Shown here in pieces: positions 5,754-12,120 of a stretch of 12,120 bases of DNA. Source of the stretch: an uncultured Clostridia bacterium (GTDB taxonomy: Bacteria; Bacillota; Clostridia; TANB77; CAG-508); assembly GCA_948505485.1 (NCBI GenBank), contig CAOPQH010000042.1:1-12120 (forward strand), read 5' to 3'. Each line of letters opens with the position of its first letter. Position 1 is the first letter of the stretch. The notes beneath the pieces were generated by a model that was not told where the DNA came from, did no database searches, and was given only the letters and a program-made list of their open reading frames with translations. A program made the translations under genes and the position numbers.

Positions 5754-5758
5754 GCAAA

Positions 5759-5903
5759 TGGTATGAGACTTAATCTTTGTATGGAGAGTAAAATCCAATA
5801 GGAGCCTATGAATCTTGTCAGGTCCGGAAGGAAGCAGCAATAAGTAGATACTTTTATGTGGAAATTACTTTCCATAGAGAGATTAAGATATCACACCATT
5901 TTT
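5759..5903 (+). ncRNA. ffs: Signal recognition particle RNA (4.5S-like, short form)
   Basis: RNA scaffold of the signal recognition particle; it binds Ffh and directs co-translational targeting to the membrane. The universally conserved helix-8 segment GTCAGGTCCGGAAGGAAGCA (5817-5836) is present, with GGAA tetraloop (5826-5829) and internal-loop A/C bases. The ends close a long rod: CTTAATCT (5769-5776) with AGATTAAG (5880-5887), ATGGA (5781-5785) with TCCAT (5871-5875), AGTAA (5787-5791) with TTACT (5865-5869), and terminal TGGT with ACCA (5895-5898). The final helix plus T5 (5899-5903) serves as terminator. About 142 nt leaves no room for the Alu domain of the roughly 270-nt Bacillus scRNA. 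Position before dnaX is the conserved Firmicutes location. Confidence 0.93.
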
Positions 5904-5951
5904 AAATTGTAAAATCATATATACAATTATATTATAGAGGATGTGAATATA

Positions 5952-7532
5952 ATGGGGTACACAGCACTTTATAGAAAGTTTAGACCTTTAACATTTGAAG
6001 AAATGGTAGGACAAGAACATATAACTAAAACACTAAGGAATCAAATAGTATCAGGGAGAATAGGACATGCATATTTGTTTAACGGGGGAAGAGGTACAGG
6101 AAAAACATCATCTGCAAAGATTTTAGCAAGAGCAATCAATTGTTTAAATCCTAAAGATGGAGAGCCATGCAACGAATGTGAAATATGTAAGTCAGCTTTA
6201 TCTGGTTCTTTAACAGATATAGTAGAGATGGATGCGGCTTCAAATAATAGTGTAGAAGATATTAGAAGTATAAGAGAAGAAGTTAACTTTCTTCCAACAA
6301 AAGCAAAATATAGAGTATATATAATAGATGAAGTTCATATGTTATCACAAGGAGCCTTTAACGCATTATTAAAAACATTAGAAGAGCCACCAGAGCATGT
6401 AAAATTTATTTTGGCTACAACAGAGCCTCAGAAAATACCAGCTACAATTTTATCTAGATGCCAAAGGTTTGATTTTAAAAAAATTCCTAATGAAGACATT
6501 ATAAAAAGATTAGAAATTGTTTGTAAAGAAAGTAATATTGAAGCAACCAAAGATGCTCTAAATATTATCGCTGTTTTATCAGAAGGCGCAATGAGAGATG
6601 CATTATCAATATTAGAAAGATGTGTGCAAGATGGTCAAAATAATATAGATGAAGACAAAATAAAGGAACTAGTAGGAATTCCTAAACTGACATTTGTATC
6701 TGATATTGTAGAAGCGGTTATAGAATATGATATTGATAAAGCACTAATTAGCATAGAAAATGTATTAGCAGATGGAAAAGATATAAATAATTTTTTATGG
6801 GAAATTATAAAATATATAAGAGATATTTTAATAGTAAAAACTGGCGGAAACATAGAGATATACAATGAAGAGGAAAAAAATAAAATTCATGAACTATCAA
6901 ATAAATTAACAAAAGAAAGGCTAATTAAACTAGTATATGAATTATCAGAGCTAGAAAATGACATCAAGAGTTCTACACAAAAAACAATAATGTTTCAAGC
7001 TGGAATTATAAAATTATGTAATAAAGAAGAAAGTACAGATTTAATAGATAGGTTAAATAATTTAGAAAGATATGTAAAAAGTGGTGCATTTCAAGTAGCT
7101 CAACCTCAAAAGAGTAGTGCAACTAAGGATTTGCCAAAGAAAAACACTGTAAATACACCAGTTCAAAAGATACAAGTACAAAAGGCAAAATACTCAAATA
7201 AAACTAAAGATTTTTGGCCTAAAATTGTAGAAGAACTAAAGCAAAATGGAAAAATAGTTTTATACACAAATTTAATAAATACTACGGCAATAGAGATAAA
7301 TGATATGACAATAGGAATTCAATTTCCAAATGGATTAACACCTTTTGGAAAGTCAGTTTTAGAGAAAACAGAAAATATTACAGAAATATCAAGATTAGTA
7401 TCTATTGCTTGTGGTAAAGAAATGCAAATCAAATATATTGACAATGCAGAGGATATACCTACAGTTAATGCAAAAGATGATATAGAAAAGTTTGCAAATG
7501 AACAAAATATACCATTAAATATTATAGAATAA
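5952..7532 (+). CDS. dnaX: DNA polymerase III subunit tau (clamp loader) DnaX
   Basis: AAA+ subunit of the replicative clamp loader; loads the beta clamp and couples polymerases at the fork. ATG 5952 gives the canonical start MGYTALYRKFRP; GTG 5943 would leave only 2 bases after the ribosome binding site AGAGG (5936-5940). In the 526-residue protein: Walker A GGRGTGKTS (from residue 45), the tau/gamma zinc module Cys64, Cys73, Cys76, Cys79, Walker B VYIIDEVHML (Asp126-Glu127), sensor-1 ATTEPQK and the arginine finger in SRCQRF (Arg169). The AAA+ lid and collar helices follow (to about 360), then a short low-complexity linker and a C-terminal tau domain (from about 415) for polymerase contact. 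First of three closely spaced genes with ybaB and recR. Confidence 0.97.
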   Translation: MGYTALYRKFRPLTFEEMVGQEHITKTLRNQIVSGRIGHAYLFNGGRGTGKTSSAKILARAINCLNPKDGEPCNECEICKSALSGSLTDIVEMDAASNNSVEDIRSIREEVNFLPTKAKYRVYIIDEVHMLSQGAFNALLKTLEEPPEHVKFILATTEPQKIPATILSRCQRFDFKKIPNEDIIKRLEIVCKESNIEATKDALNIIAVLSEGAMRDALSILERCVQDGQNNIDEDKIKELVGIPKLTFVSDIVEAVIEYDIDKALISIENVLADGKDINNFLWEIIKYIRDILIVKTGGNIEIYNEEEKNKIHELSNKLTKERLIKLVYELSELENDIKSSTQKTIMFQAGIIKLCNKEESTDLIDRLNNLERYVKSGAFQVAQPQKSSATKDLPKKNTVNTPVQKIQVQKAKYSNKTKDFWPKIVEELKQNGKIVLYTNLINTTAIEINDMTIGIQFPNGLTPFGKSVLEKTENITEISRLVSIACGKEMQIKYIDNAEDIPTVNAKDDIEKFANEQNIPLNIIE

Positions 7533-7550
7533 AAATAAGGAGGAATTAAA

Positions 7551-7895
7551 ATGGGTAAAAGAGGAGGATTCCCAGGAGGAATGGGAGGATTTGGCGGAAT
7601 GAATATAAACAATTTAATGAAAGAAGCCAAAAAAATGCAAGCAGATTTAGAAAAATCTCAGGCAGAACTTGCAACAAAAGAATTTGAAGCAACAGCAGGG
7701 GGAGGAGCAATAAGTGTAAAAGTTTCAGGAGAAAAAATAATAAAGGAAATAGAAATAAAGAAAGATGTTGTAGATCCTGATGATGTAGAAATGCTACAAG
7801 ATTTAATATTAACATGTGTAAATGAGGCATTAAGAAAAGTAGATAGTGCACAAGCTATGGAAATGGGAAAATATAATATACCAGGAATAATGTAA
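7551..7895 (+). CDS. ybaB: YbaB/EbfC nucleoid-associated protein
   Basis: A 114-residue DNA-binding dimer of the YbaB/EbfC family, thought to organise the nucleoid or assist RecR-linked repair; the precise role is unsettled. Start ATG 7551 has AAGGAGG (7537-7543), the strongest ribosome binding site in the window. A glycine/methionine-rich N terminus (GGFPGGMGGFGG, residues 5-16), common in Firmicutes members, precedes the conserved helix NLMKEAKKMQADLEKSQAEL. Then come the beta core EATAGGGAISVKVSGEKIIK and EIEIKKDVVDPDDVEMLQDL, and a C-terminal helix ending KYNIPGIM. It lies 18 bases after dnaX and 24 bases before recR. Confidence 0.93.
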   Translation: MGKRGGFPGGMGGFGGMNINNLMKEAKKMQADLEKSQAELATKEFEATAGGGAISVKVSGEKIIKEIEIKKDVVDPDDVEMLQDLILTCVNEALRKVDSAQAMEMGKYNIPGIM

Positions 7896-7919
7896 TTTAT
7901 AGTAAAGGATGTAAAATAT

Positions 7920-8519
7920 ATGTCATATTATTCACCATCAATAGAAAAATTAATAGAAAGTTTTGAAAGGTTACCAAGTATAGGACATAAAACAGCTGCA
8001 AGACTAGCGTTTTATATATTAAATAGTACAGAGGAAGAAACGAATGAGTTTATTGCTTCTATTGTAAATGCAAAAAAGAATTTAAAATATTGTAGTAAAT
8101 GTTTTAATATATCAGATACAGATCCATGTACAATATGTTCAAATGCAAAAAGAGATCCATCTCTAATTTGCGTAGTAGAGGATGTTAGAGATATTATTGC
8201 AATGGAGAGAACTCATGAATTTAAAGGAGTATATCATGTTTTACATGGATCAATATCTCCAATGAATGGTATAGGACCTGATGATATAAAAATAAAGGAA
8301 CTATTATCAAGATTAATGGATGGAACAGTAAAAGAAATTATATTAGCAACAAACCCTAGAGTAGAAGGAGAGGCAACAGCAATGTATCTATCTAAATTAA
8401 TAAAGCCATTAGGAATTAAAGTAACAAGAATAGCACATGGAATTCCTGTTGGAGGAGATTTAGAATATACAGATGAAATAACATTAACAAAGGCTTTAGA
8501 AGGAAGAAGAGAAATATAA
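7920..8519 (+). CDS. recR: Recombination mediator RecR
   Basis: Acts with RecO (and RecF) to load RecA on SSB-coated single-stranded DNA at gaps. The 199-residue length is normal. Domain order is complete: N-terminal HhH (LIESFERLPSIGHKTAARLA, residues 11-30), a Cys4 zinc finger (Cys58, Cys61, Cys70, Cys73), a Toprim domain opening with LICVVEDVRD (from residue 82) and including ATNPRVEGEATAMYLSKL, and the C-terminal Walker-like end with THE/ARIAHGIPVGGDLEYTDE-type sequence. Start ATG 7920 has AAAGGAT (7904-7910) upstream, a weaker site than ybaB's. It is the last gene of the dnaX-ybaB-recR run, and a palindrome-rich region follows. Confidence 0.96.
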   Translation: MSYYSPSIEKLIESFERLPSIGHKTAARLAFYILNSTEEETNEFIASIVNAKKNLKYCSKCFNISDTDPCTICSNAKRDPSLICVVEDVRDIIAMERTHEFKGVYHVLHGSISPMNGIGPDDIKIKELLSRLMDGTVKEIILATNPRVEGEATAMYLSKLIKPLGIKVTRIAHGIPVGGDLEYTDEITLTKALEGRREI

Positions 8520-8552
8520 ATAATGATAAATTAGAATAGTAGAGAAATGTAG

Positions 8553-8571
8553 GGGCGATTAGTAATCGCCC
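8553..8571 (+). repeat. GC-rich palindrome after recR
   Basis: GGGCGATT (8553-8560) and AATCGCCC (8564-8571) pair perfectly over 8 bp with a 3-base loop, 34 bases after the recR stop. The high GC contrasts with its surroundings. No real T run follows (GATTTTC), so it is at best a weak terminator. The form GTAGGGGCGA...TCGCCCG resembles small palindromic repeats I recall from clostridial intergenic regions. Confidence 0.5.
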
Positions 8572-8611
8572 GATTTTCAACTGTTTTGCTATATTTAAAT
8601 TTATAATTAAG

Positions 8612-8700
8612 GAAAATTCTTCGAAATTTTATATTATAGGAAAGTTCTCTGAACTTCCTATAATATAAAGTGTTTCACAGAAAATTGCTTTGCAATTTTC
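8612..8700 (+). repeat. Hairpin cluster, copy A of a dispersed two-hairpin repeat
   Basis: Three palindromes in a row between the convergent recR and glycosyltransferase genes. First is a short imperfect one around 8613-8630 (AAAATT / AATTTT). Second is a long stem at 8628-8669 (TTTATATTATAGGA with TCCTATAATATAAA, one bulged A, inner AGTTC / GAACT, loop TCT). After the spacer GTG and TTTCACAG (8673-8680) comes a perfect 9-bp hairpin GAAAATTGC / GCAATTTTC (8680-8700). The long stem, 3-base spacer and TTTCACAG recur at 11980-12043. A GC-rich patch (8700-8720) follows and matches nothing I know. Confidence 0.6.
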
Positions 8701-8751
8701 GCGAGCGAACAACGGGCGTGGCATGAAAGCTAATCTAAAAGGTCAAAAATT

Positions 8752-9897
8752 TTAATCATGCCACTGTTGTTCTTTATTTAATAATATTTTACAGATGTTT
8801 TCTGTTGCATATTTTTTTGCTAATATTTTTGTATTGTTCTTCATTTTTTCTAATTTTGTATCATCACTTAGTAGTTGTTTAAAAATTTTTTTGTAATTGT
8901 CATTTTTTCTAATCCAAATAGCAATATTGTTATTTTCTAAAAATTCAGCATTTTCTTCTTCTTGACCTGGTATTGGATTTATTGCTACAATTGGTAAATT
9001 ACAAGCTAAGCTTTCTGATGTAGTTAATCCACCTGGCTTTGTAACAACTAAATCTGAAATAGCCATAAGTTCAGGAACTTTGTCTGTGAATCCTAGAACT
9101 TTAATTTTATCAGTACTATTATATTCGTTAACAATTTCCTCAAAAGCGTTCTTCATTTTTTCATTTTTACCAGCAATAGCAATAACTTGAATGTTAAAAG
9201 CTATTTCGTTAAAATATTTAAATATATCAATAGTTTTATTTTTTCCTAGTCCATATTCACCGCCTGCAAAGAATAAAATTGTTTTTAAATTATCATTTAA
9301 TTCCAAAGAATTAAATATTTCTTTTTTATCAAAATCGGATAAAAATCTATCAGAAATTGGAATTCCAGTATCAAAAATTTTATCTGAAGAAATATTTTTT
9401 GATATCAAGTAATCCTTCATTTTATTATGTGCAACAAAATAAAAGTCAGTAAAATCTGATCCTACAAGCCATTGATCATGTGGTGCAAAGTCTGTCATAA
9501 TAGTTGCAATTTTGGAATTTATCTTCCCTTTTCTTTTCAAATAACTACACATTTGACTTCCAAAAGGATGTGTTGAAATGATTAAATCAGGTTTTTTTTC
9601 TCTTAGTAGTCTTAAAAGTTTAATTGCCATTATTTTATTTGATCTAGTGCTAATGTGTGCCAAAGGACCTTTTTGTGAATCTGAATAAATTCTTCCCCAA
9701 GCCCAAGGTGCCTTTTTTGCAAATTCTTTATAAGCTGTAGCTGCAACTTTGTCTATAGTTTTACTTATATATCTCATACAATCTATCATTTCGATTTCAA
9801 CATTTGAATAGTTATCGTTTATATGTTTTTCAATTGATTTAGCTGCTGATAGATGTCCGCCACCATAAGAAGCGTAAAAAATTAAAATTCTTTTCAT
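8752..9897 (-). CDS. UgtP/MGDG-synthase-like glycosyltransferase (GT28)
   Basis: A 381-residue cytoplasmic, membrane-associated glycosyltransferase; family members transfer a sugar from a nucleotide sugar to diacylglycerol to make glycolipids (UgtP of Bacillus has nearly the same length). The N-terminal MGDG-synthase domain begins FYASYGGGHLSAAKSIEKHI, with the GGGH acceptor-side motif at 12-15, and continues with PDLIISTHPFGSQM and TIMTDFAPHDQWLVG. The GT28 C-terminal domain has LFFAGGEYGLGK (208-219), GFTDKVPELMAISD and the nucleotide-sugar motif TKPGGLTTSESLACNLP (286-302), followed by NPIPGQEEENAEFL. Start ATG (9897 on the minus strand) is preceded by AGGGGAT. Sugar and acceptor cannot be read from the sequence; MurG is excluded by the N-terminal domain. 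It is divergent from sleB. Confidence 0.85.
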   Translation of the reverse strand: MKRILIFYASYGGGHLSAAKSIEKHINDNYSNVEIEMIDCMRYISKTIDKVAATAYKEFAKKAPWAWGRIYSDSQKGPLAHISTRSNKIMAIKLLRLLREKKPDLIISTHPFGSQMCSYLKRKGKINSKIATIMTDFAPHDQWLVGSDFTDFYFVAHNKMKDYLISKNISSDKIFDTGIPISDRFLSDFDKKEIFNSLELNDNLKTILFFAGGEYGLGKNKTIDIFKYFNEIAFNIQVIAIAGKNEKMKNAFEEIVNEYNSTDKIKVLGFTDKVPELMAISDLVVTKPGGLTTSESLACNLPIVAINPIPGQEEENAEFLENNNIAIWIRKNDNYKKIFKQLLSDDTKLEKMKNNTKILAKKYATENICKILLNKEQQWHD

Positions 9898-9943
9898 ATT
9901 AATCCCCTAAATAATAATTTCATTTTTTAAATTCTATCATAAA

Positions 9944-9971
9944 TTTATAGAAAATAGTATATTTTTTACAA
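9944..9971 (-). promoter_or_regulatory. Candidate promoter for the glycosyltransferase
   Basis: On the minus strand TTGTAA (9971-9966) and TATAAA (9949-9944) are 16 bases apart, with a start predicted near 9937 and a 40-base leader. Four of six and five of six consensus matches in A/T-rich DNA make this only a candidate. It overlaps the sleB candidate promoter on the other strand. Confidence 0.35.
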
Positions 9972-9985
9972 AAAAAGGCAAAATA
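9957..9985 (+). promoter_or_regulatory. Candidate sigma-G-type promoter for sleB-ypeB
   Basis: AGTATA (9956-9961) and CAAAATA (9979-9985) are 17 bases apart and resemble the sigma-G pattern (TGAATA / CATACTA, 17-18 bases): four of six and five of seven match. In Bacillus sleB-ypeB is expressed in the forespore under sigma-G, so the position makes biological sense. The A/T-rich background weakens the match. Confidence 0.4.
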
Positions 9986-10028
9986 AAGAAAAGTAATTGT
10001 AACAAACAGTTTTATTATAGGAGTAGTT

Positions 10029-10499
10029 ATGAAAAGTATCTTAAAAATTTTTTTAATATTTATAATTGCTATAATTCTAGTAACAATAGTATTATATTTT
10101 CCAGAAAAAAGGATGAATAAATCATATGCTAAAGCATCAAACACATCTGATACTCAACTTATGGCAAGAGCAATAAATGGAGAAGCCCGAGGGGAGCCAT
10201 ACGAAGGACAAGTTGCAGTTGGTGCGGTTATTTTAAATAGAGTTAAAGACTCGAAATTTCCAAATACAATTGCAGGGGTAATATATCAATCCGGGGCATT
10301 TACAGCGGTTGCAGATGGACAAATAAATGAACCGATTGCTCAAAATTCAACTGTTTATAAAGCGGCTCAAGATGCTGTAAGTGGATGGGATCCTACAGGA
10401 GGATGTATATATTACTTTAATCCTAATACTGCAACCAATAAATGGATATGGTCTAGACCACTTGTTAAAACAATAGGAAAACATAGATTTTGTAAATAA
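10029..10499 (+). CDS. sleB: SleB-type spore cortex-lytic enzyme, catalytic domain only
   Basis: A cell-wall hydrolase of the SleB/CwlJ family (Hydrolase_2), lytic transglycosylases that cut muramic-lactam-containing spore cortex during germination. The 156-residue protein has a hydrophobic N terminus (residues 4-24; signal peptide or anchor), a short linker, and the catalytic domain from about 42: LMARAINGEARGEPYEGQVA with likely catalytic Glu52, AVILNRVKDSKFPNTIAGVI, then the aromatic end CIYYFNPNTATNKWIWSRP and KTIGKHRFCK. AGGAG (10019-10023) precedes ATG 10029. Unlike Bacillus SleB (about 300 residues) it has no N-terminal peptidoglycan-binding domain. ypeB follows 18 bases later, which confirms the SleB rather than CwlJ assignment. 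Confidence 0.9.
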   Translation: MKSILKIFLIFIIAIILVTIVLYFPEKRMNKSYAKASNTSDTQLMARAINGEARGEPYEGQVAVGAVILNRVKDSKFPNTIAGVIYQSGAFTAVADGQINEPIAQNSTVYKAAQDAVSGWDPTGGCIYYFNPNTATNKWIWSRPLVKTIGKHRFCK

Positions 10500-10517
10500 A
10501 GAAAAGAGGTATATAAA

Positions 10518-11876
10518 TTGAAAAATGAAAAAGTAAAGTCAAATATTTTAACAGTAGCATTAATTATAATGTTAGCTGGAATAATAGGATTAGGAATAAC
10601 ATTATATAACAAACAAAAGGAGTATGCTACAGCAAGCCAAAATGAATACAATATGGCATTTTATGAATTAGTAGATTATGTTCAAAATGTTGAATCATAT
10701 TTAGCTAAATCATTAATTTCGAGTTCTTCTGAGCACGGTGCAGAGACTTTAACAAATGTATGGAGAGAGGCTAATTTAGCACAAAGTTATTTGTCTAGAT
10801 TACCAATAGAAAGTCAAGAACTAGAAAACACTGAAAAATTTTTAAATCAGGTTAGTGACTATAGTTATACACTATCAAGAAAAAATATATATGATGAAAA
10901 TTTAACAGAAGAAGACTTAAAAAACCTAAAAGACTTACACAATTATAGTATAGAACTTGAAAACACTTTAAATCAGTTATCAGAAGATTTAAATAGTGGC
11001 AGAATTAGTTGGAAAGAATTAACAAAGAAAGATACATTACAATTTGCACAAGAGGTTAGTAGTATTTCCAAAGACAGTTTTAGTAGTCTAGAAGAAAATT
11101 TTCACGAATATGCTGGATTAATATATGATGGAGCATTTTCAGAGCATATAACAACTACAGATAAAAAAGGTTTAACGGGAGATAACATAGACGAAGAAAC
11201 AGCTAAACAAAGAGTAAAAGATCTACTTGGAGAAGATAATATAAAAGAAATTTCAAATATAGGACTATCAGAAAATGCAAATATTCCAGTATATGATTTT
11301 TCTGTAAAGACTAATCAAGAAGATAACGTAAATGTTGCAATATCACAAAAAGGTGGACATGTTGTATTAATGAATTCTAATAGAGAAGTAACAACAGAAG
11401 TTATATCACAAGACGAAGCAAATAAAAAGGGAAAAGAATTTTTAGCACAAAAAGGTTTTCCTAATATGAAAGAGACTTATTATTTGAAAGAATCTGGAAT
11501 TGTTACAATAAATTATGCATATGAGCAAAATGGTGTGATAGTTTATTCTGATTTAATAAAAGTAAAGGTTGCACTAGATAATGGAGAAATATTAGGGTTA
11601 GAATCTACAGGCTACTTAAACTCACATAGTGAGAGAGATACCTCAAAAATAAAAATCTCAAAAGAAGAAGCAAAGAAAAGTCTAAACAAAGATTTAAATA
11701 TACAAAGTGAAGGATTAGCAATAATTCCAACAGAATGGCAAACAGAGATACTTTGTTATGAGTTTAAAGGAAAAATTGAAGATACAGATTTTATTGTGTA
11801 TATAAATGCAGAAAATGGAAAAGAAGAAGATATTCTAATAGTAACAAATACACCAAATGGTACATTAACAATTTAA
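10518..11876 (+). CDS. ypeB: Germination protein YpeB
   Basis: Partner of SleB in the spore; in Bacillus each protein needs the other for stability, and YpeB holds SleB in the inner spore membrane. The 452 residues match the Bacillus protein (about 450). The start is TTG 10518, with AAGAGG (10504-10509) eight bases before it and no nearby in-frame ATG. One N-terminal membrane segment (residues 10-30, ILTVALIIMLAGIIGLGITL) is followed by a helical domain (about 35-200, including NEYNMAFYELVDYVQNVESY and EENFHEYAGLIYDG). Then come three PepSY-type repeats (about 225-290, 296-366, 380-445), whose helices start DEETAKQRVKDLLG, SQDEANKKGKEFLA and SKEEAKKSLNKDL. It lies in one operon with sleB and is strong evidence of a spore former. 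Confidence 0.94.
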   Translation: MKNEKVKSNILTVALIIMLAGIIGLGITLYNKQKEYATASQNEYNMAFYELVDYVQNVESYLAKSLISSSSEHGAETLTNVWREANLAQSYLSRLPIESQELENTEKFLNQVSDYSYTLSRKNIYDENLTEEDLKNLKDLHNYSIELENTLNQLSEDLNSGRISWKELTKKDTLQFAQEVSSISKDSFSSLEENFHEYAGLIYDGAFSEHITTTDKKGLTGDNIDEETAKQRVKDLLGEDNIKEISNIGLSENANIPVYDFSVKTNQEDNVNVAISQKGGHVVLMNSNREVTTEVISQDEANKKGKEFLAQKGFPNMKETYYLKESGIVTINYAYEQNGVIVYSDLIKVKVALDNGEILGLESTGYLNSHSERDTSKIKISKEEAKKSLNKDLNIQSEGLAIIPTEWQTEILCYEFKGKIEDTDFIVYINAENGKEEDILIVTNTPNGTLTI

Positions 11877-11979
11877 TTTGAAAAAAATTAAAAAAATGTA
11901 GAAAATTGTAATAATATAAAATTAATAATTGTTCATAATAATATTATCAAATGTTTTTTATGTTAGAAAAAAATTTGGT

Positions 11980-12043
11980 TTTATATATTACAAAGTCACT
12001 ATGACTTTCCTAATATATAAAAAATTTCACAGGAATTATCCTG
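11980..12043 (+). repeat. Copy B of the dispersed two-hairpin repeat
   Basis: TTATATATTA (11981-11990) pairs with TAATATATAA (12011-12020), and inside it AAAGTCA (11992-11998) pairs with TGACTTT (12002-12008) around loop CTA. After a 3-base spacer come TTTCACAG (12025-12032) and a small hairpin CAGGA / TCCTG (12030-12034 with 12039-12043). Order and spacing match copy A at 8628-8700, while the stem bases differ in a compensating way. It lies about 100 bases after ypeB; the rest of the AT-rich 11877-12120 tail shows nothing else I can support. Confidence 0.55.
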
Positions 12044-12120
12044 AATATATATAGTTTAATAAAGAAGTGAAATTATTCAATATAATAAGAAAATTAAATT
12101 ATTTTTAGTATATTTCTAAA

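Noticed and set aside
5907..5935. TTGTAA - 17 bases - TATTAT before dnaX as its own promoter
   Set aside because: The start would fall near 5942, after the AGAGG ribosome binding site, giving an almost leaderless mRNA.
6867..6883. A7 run in dnaX followed by TAA in the -1 frame, after AGAGG: possible programmed frameshift for a gamma form
   Set aside because: The product would end near residue 310, inside the collar domain needed for clamp-loader assembly; poly-A runs are common at this base composition and no stimulatory hairpin is seen.
1..12120. CRISPR array or transposase/insertion sequence
   Set aside because: No regularly spaced repeats and no transposase motif were seen on either strand.

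Overview
The window comes from a very AT-rich, low-GC Gram-positive genome. It carries sleB-ypeB, a spore-germination gene pair, and the tadA / SRP RNA / dnaX / ybaB / recR order typical of Firmicutes. An endospore-forming member of the Clostridia is the best guess; the species cannot be told from this sequence.

Positions 1-4490 are the right-hand end of an integrated mobile element. All its genes lie on the + strand: the C-terminal tail of a sigma-region-4-like regulator (3-110); an HTH_16-like small protein (100-276); a non-coding stretch with nested inverted repeats that covers the ribosome binding site of the next gene; two small unknown proteins (382-573, 576-764); an HTH protein (828-1259); an unrecognised 193-residue protein with its own promoter (1408-1989); an excisionase-like protein (2007-2333); and a large tyrosine integrase (2349-4106). 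A strong terminator and about 340 bp of non-coding, repeat-bearing DNA follow. The element ends at the 3' half of a tRNA-Arg(CCU) gene (4447-4490), which is the attachment site. The intact tRNA should lie at the far end of the element, outside the window. The regulator pair plus xis-int resembles the layout of Tn916-like conjugative elements, but no transfer genes are visible here.

Positions 4491-8519 are chromosomal housekeeping DNA: tadA (tRNA A34 deaminase), a small membrane-anchored protein of unknown role that overlaps it, a short-form SRP RNA with its own promoter, dnaX (DNA polymerase III tau), ybaB and recR. The last three form a closely spaced run for replication and repair.

Positions 8520-12120 hold a palindrome-rich intergenic region, a minus-strand UgtP/MGDG-synthase-like glycosyltransferase, then sleB-ypeB reading the other way from a shared intergenic region with a candidate sigma-G promoter. 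A two-hairpin repeat occurs twice (8628-8700 and 11980-12043). Its stems differ by compensating changes, so the fold itself looks conserved.

The least understood material is the element's accessory block (277-1989), the integrase with two arm-binding domains and a C-terminal tail, and the dispersed hairpin repeat.
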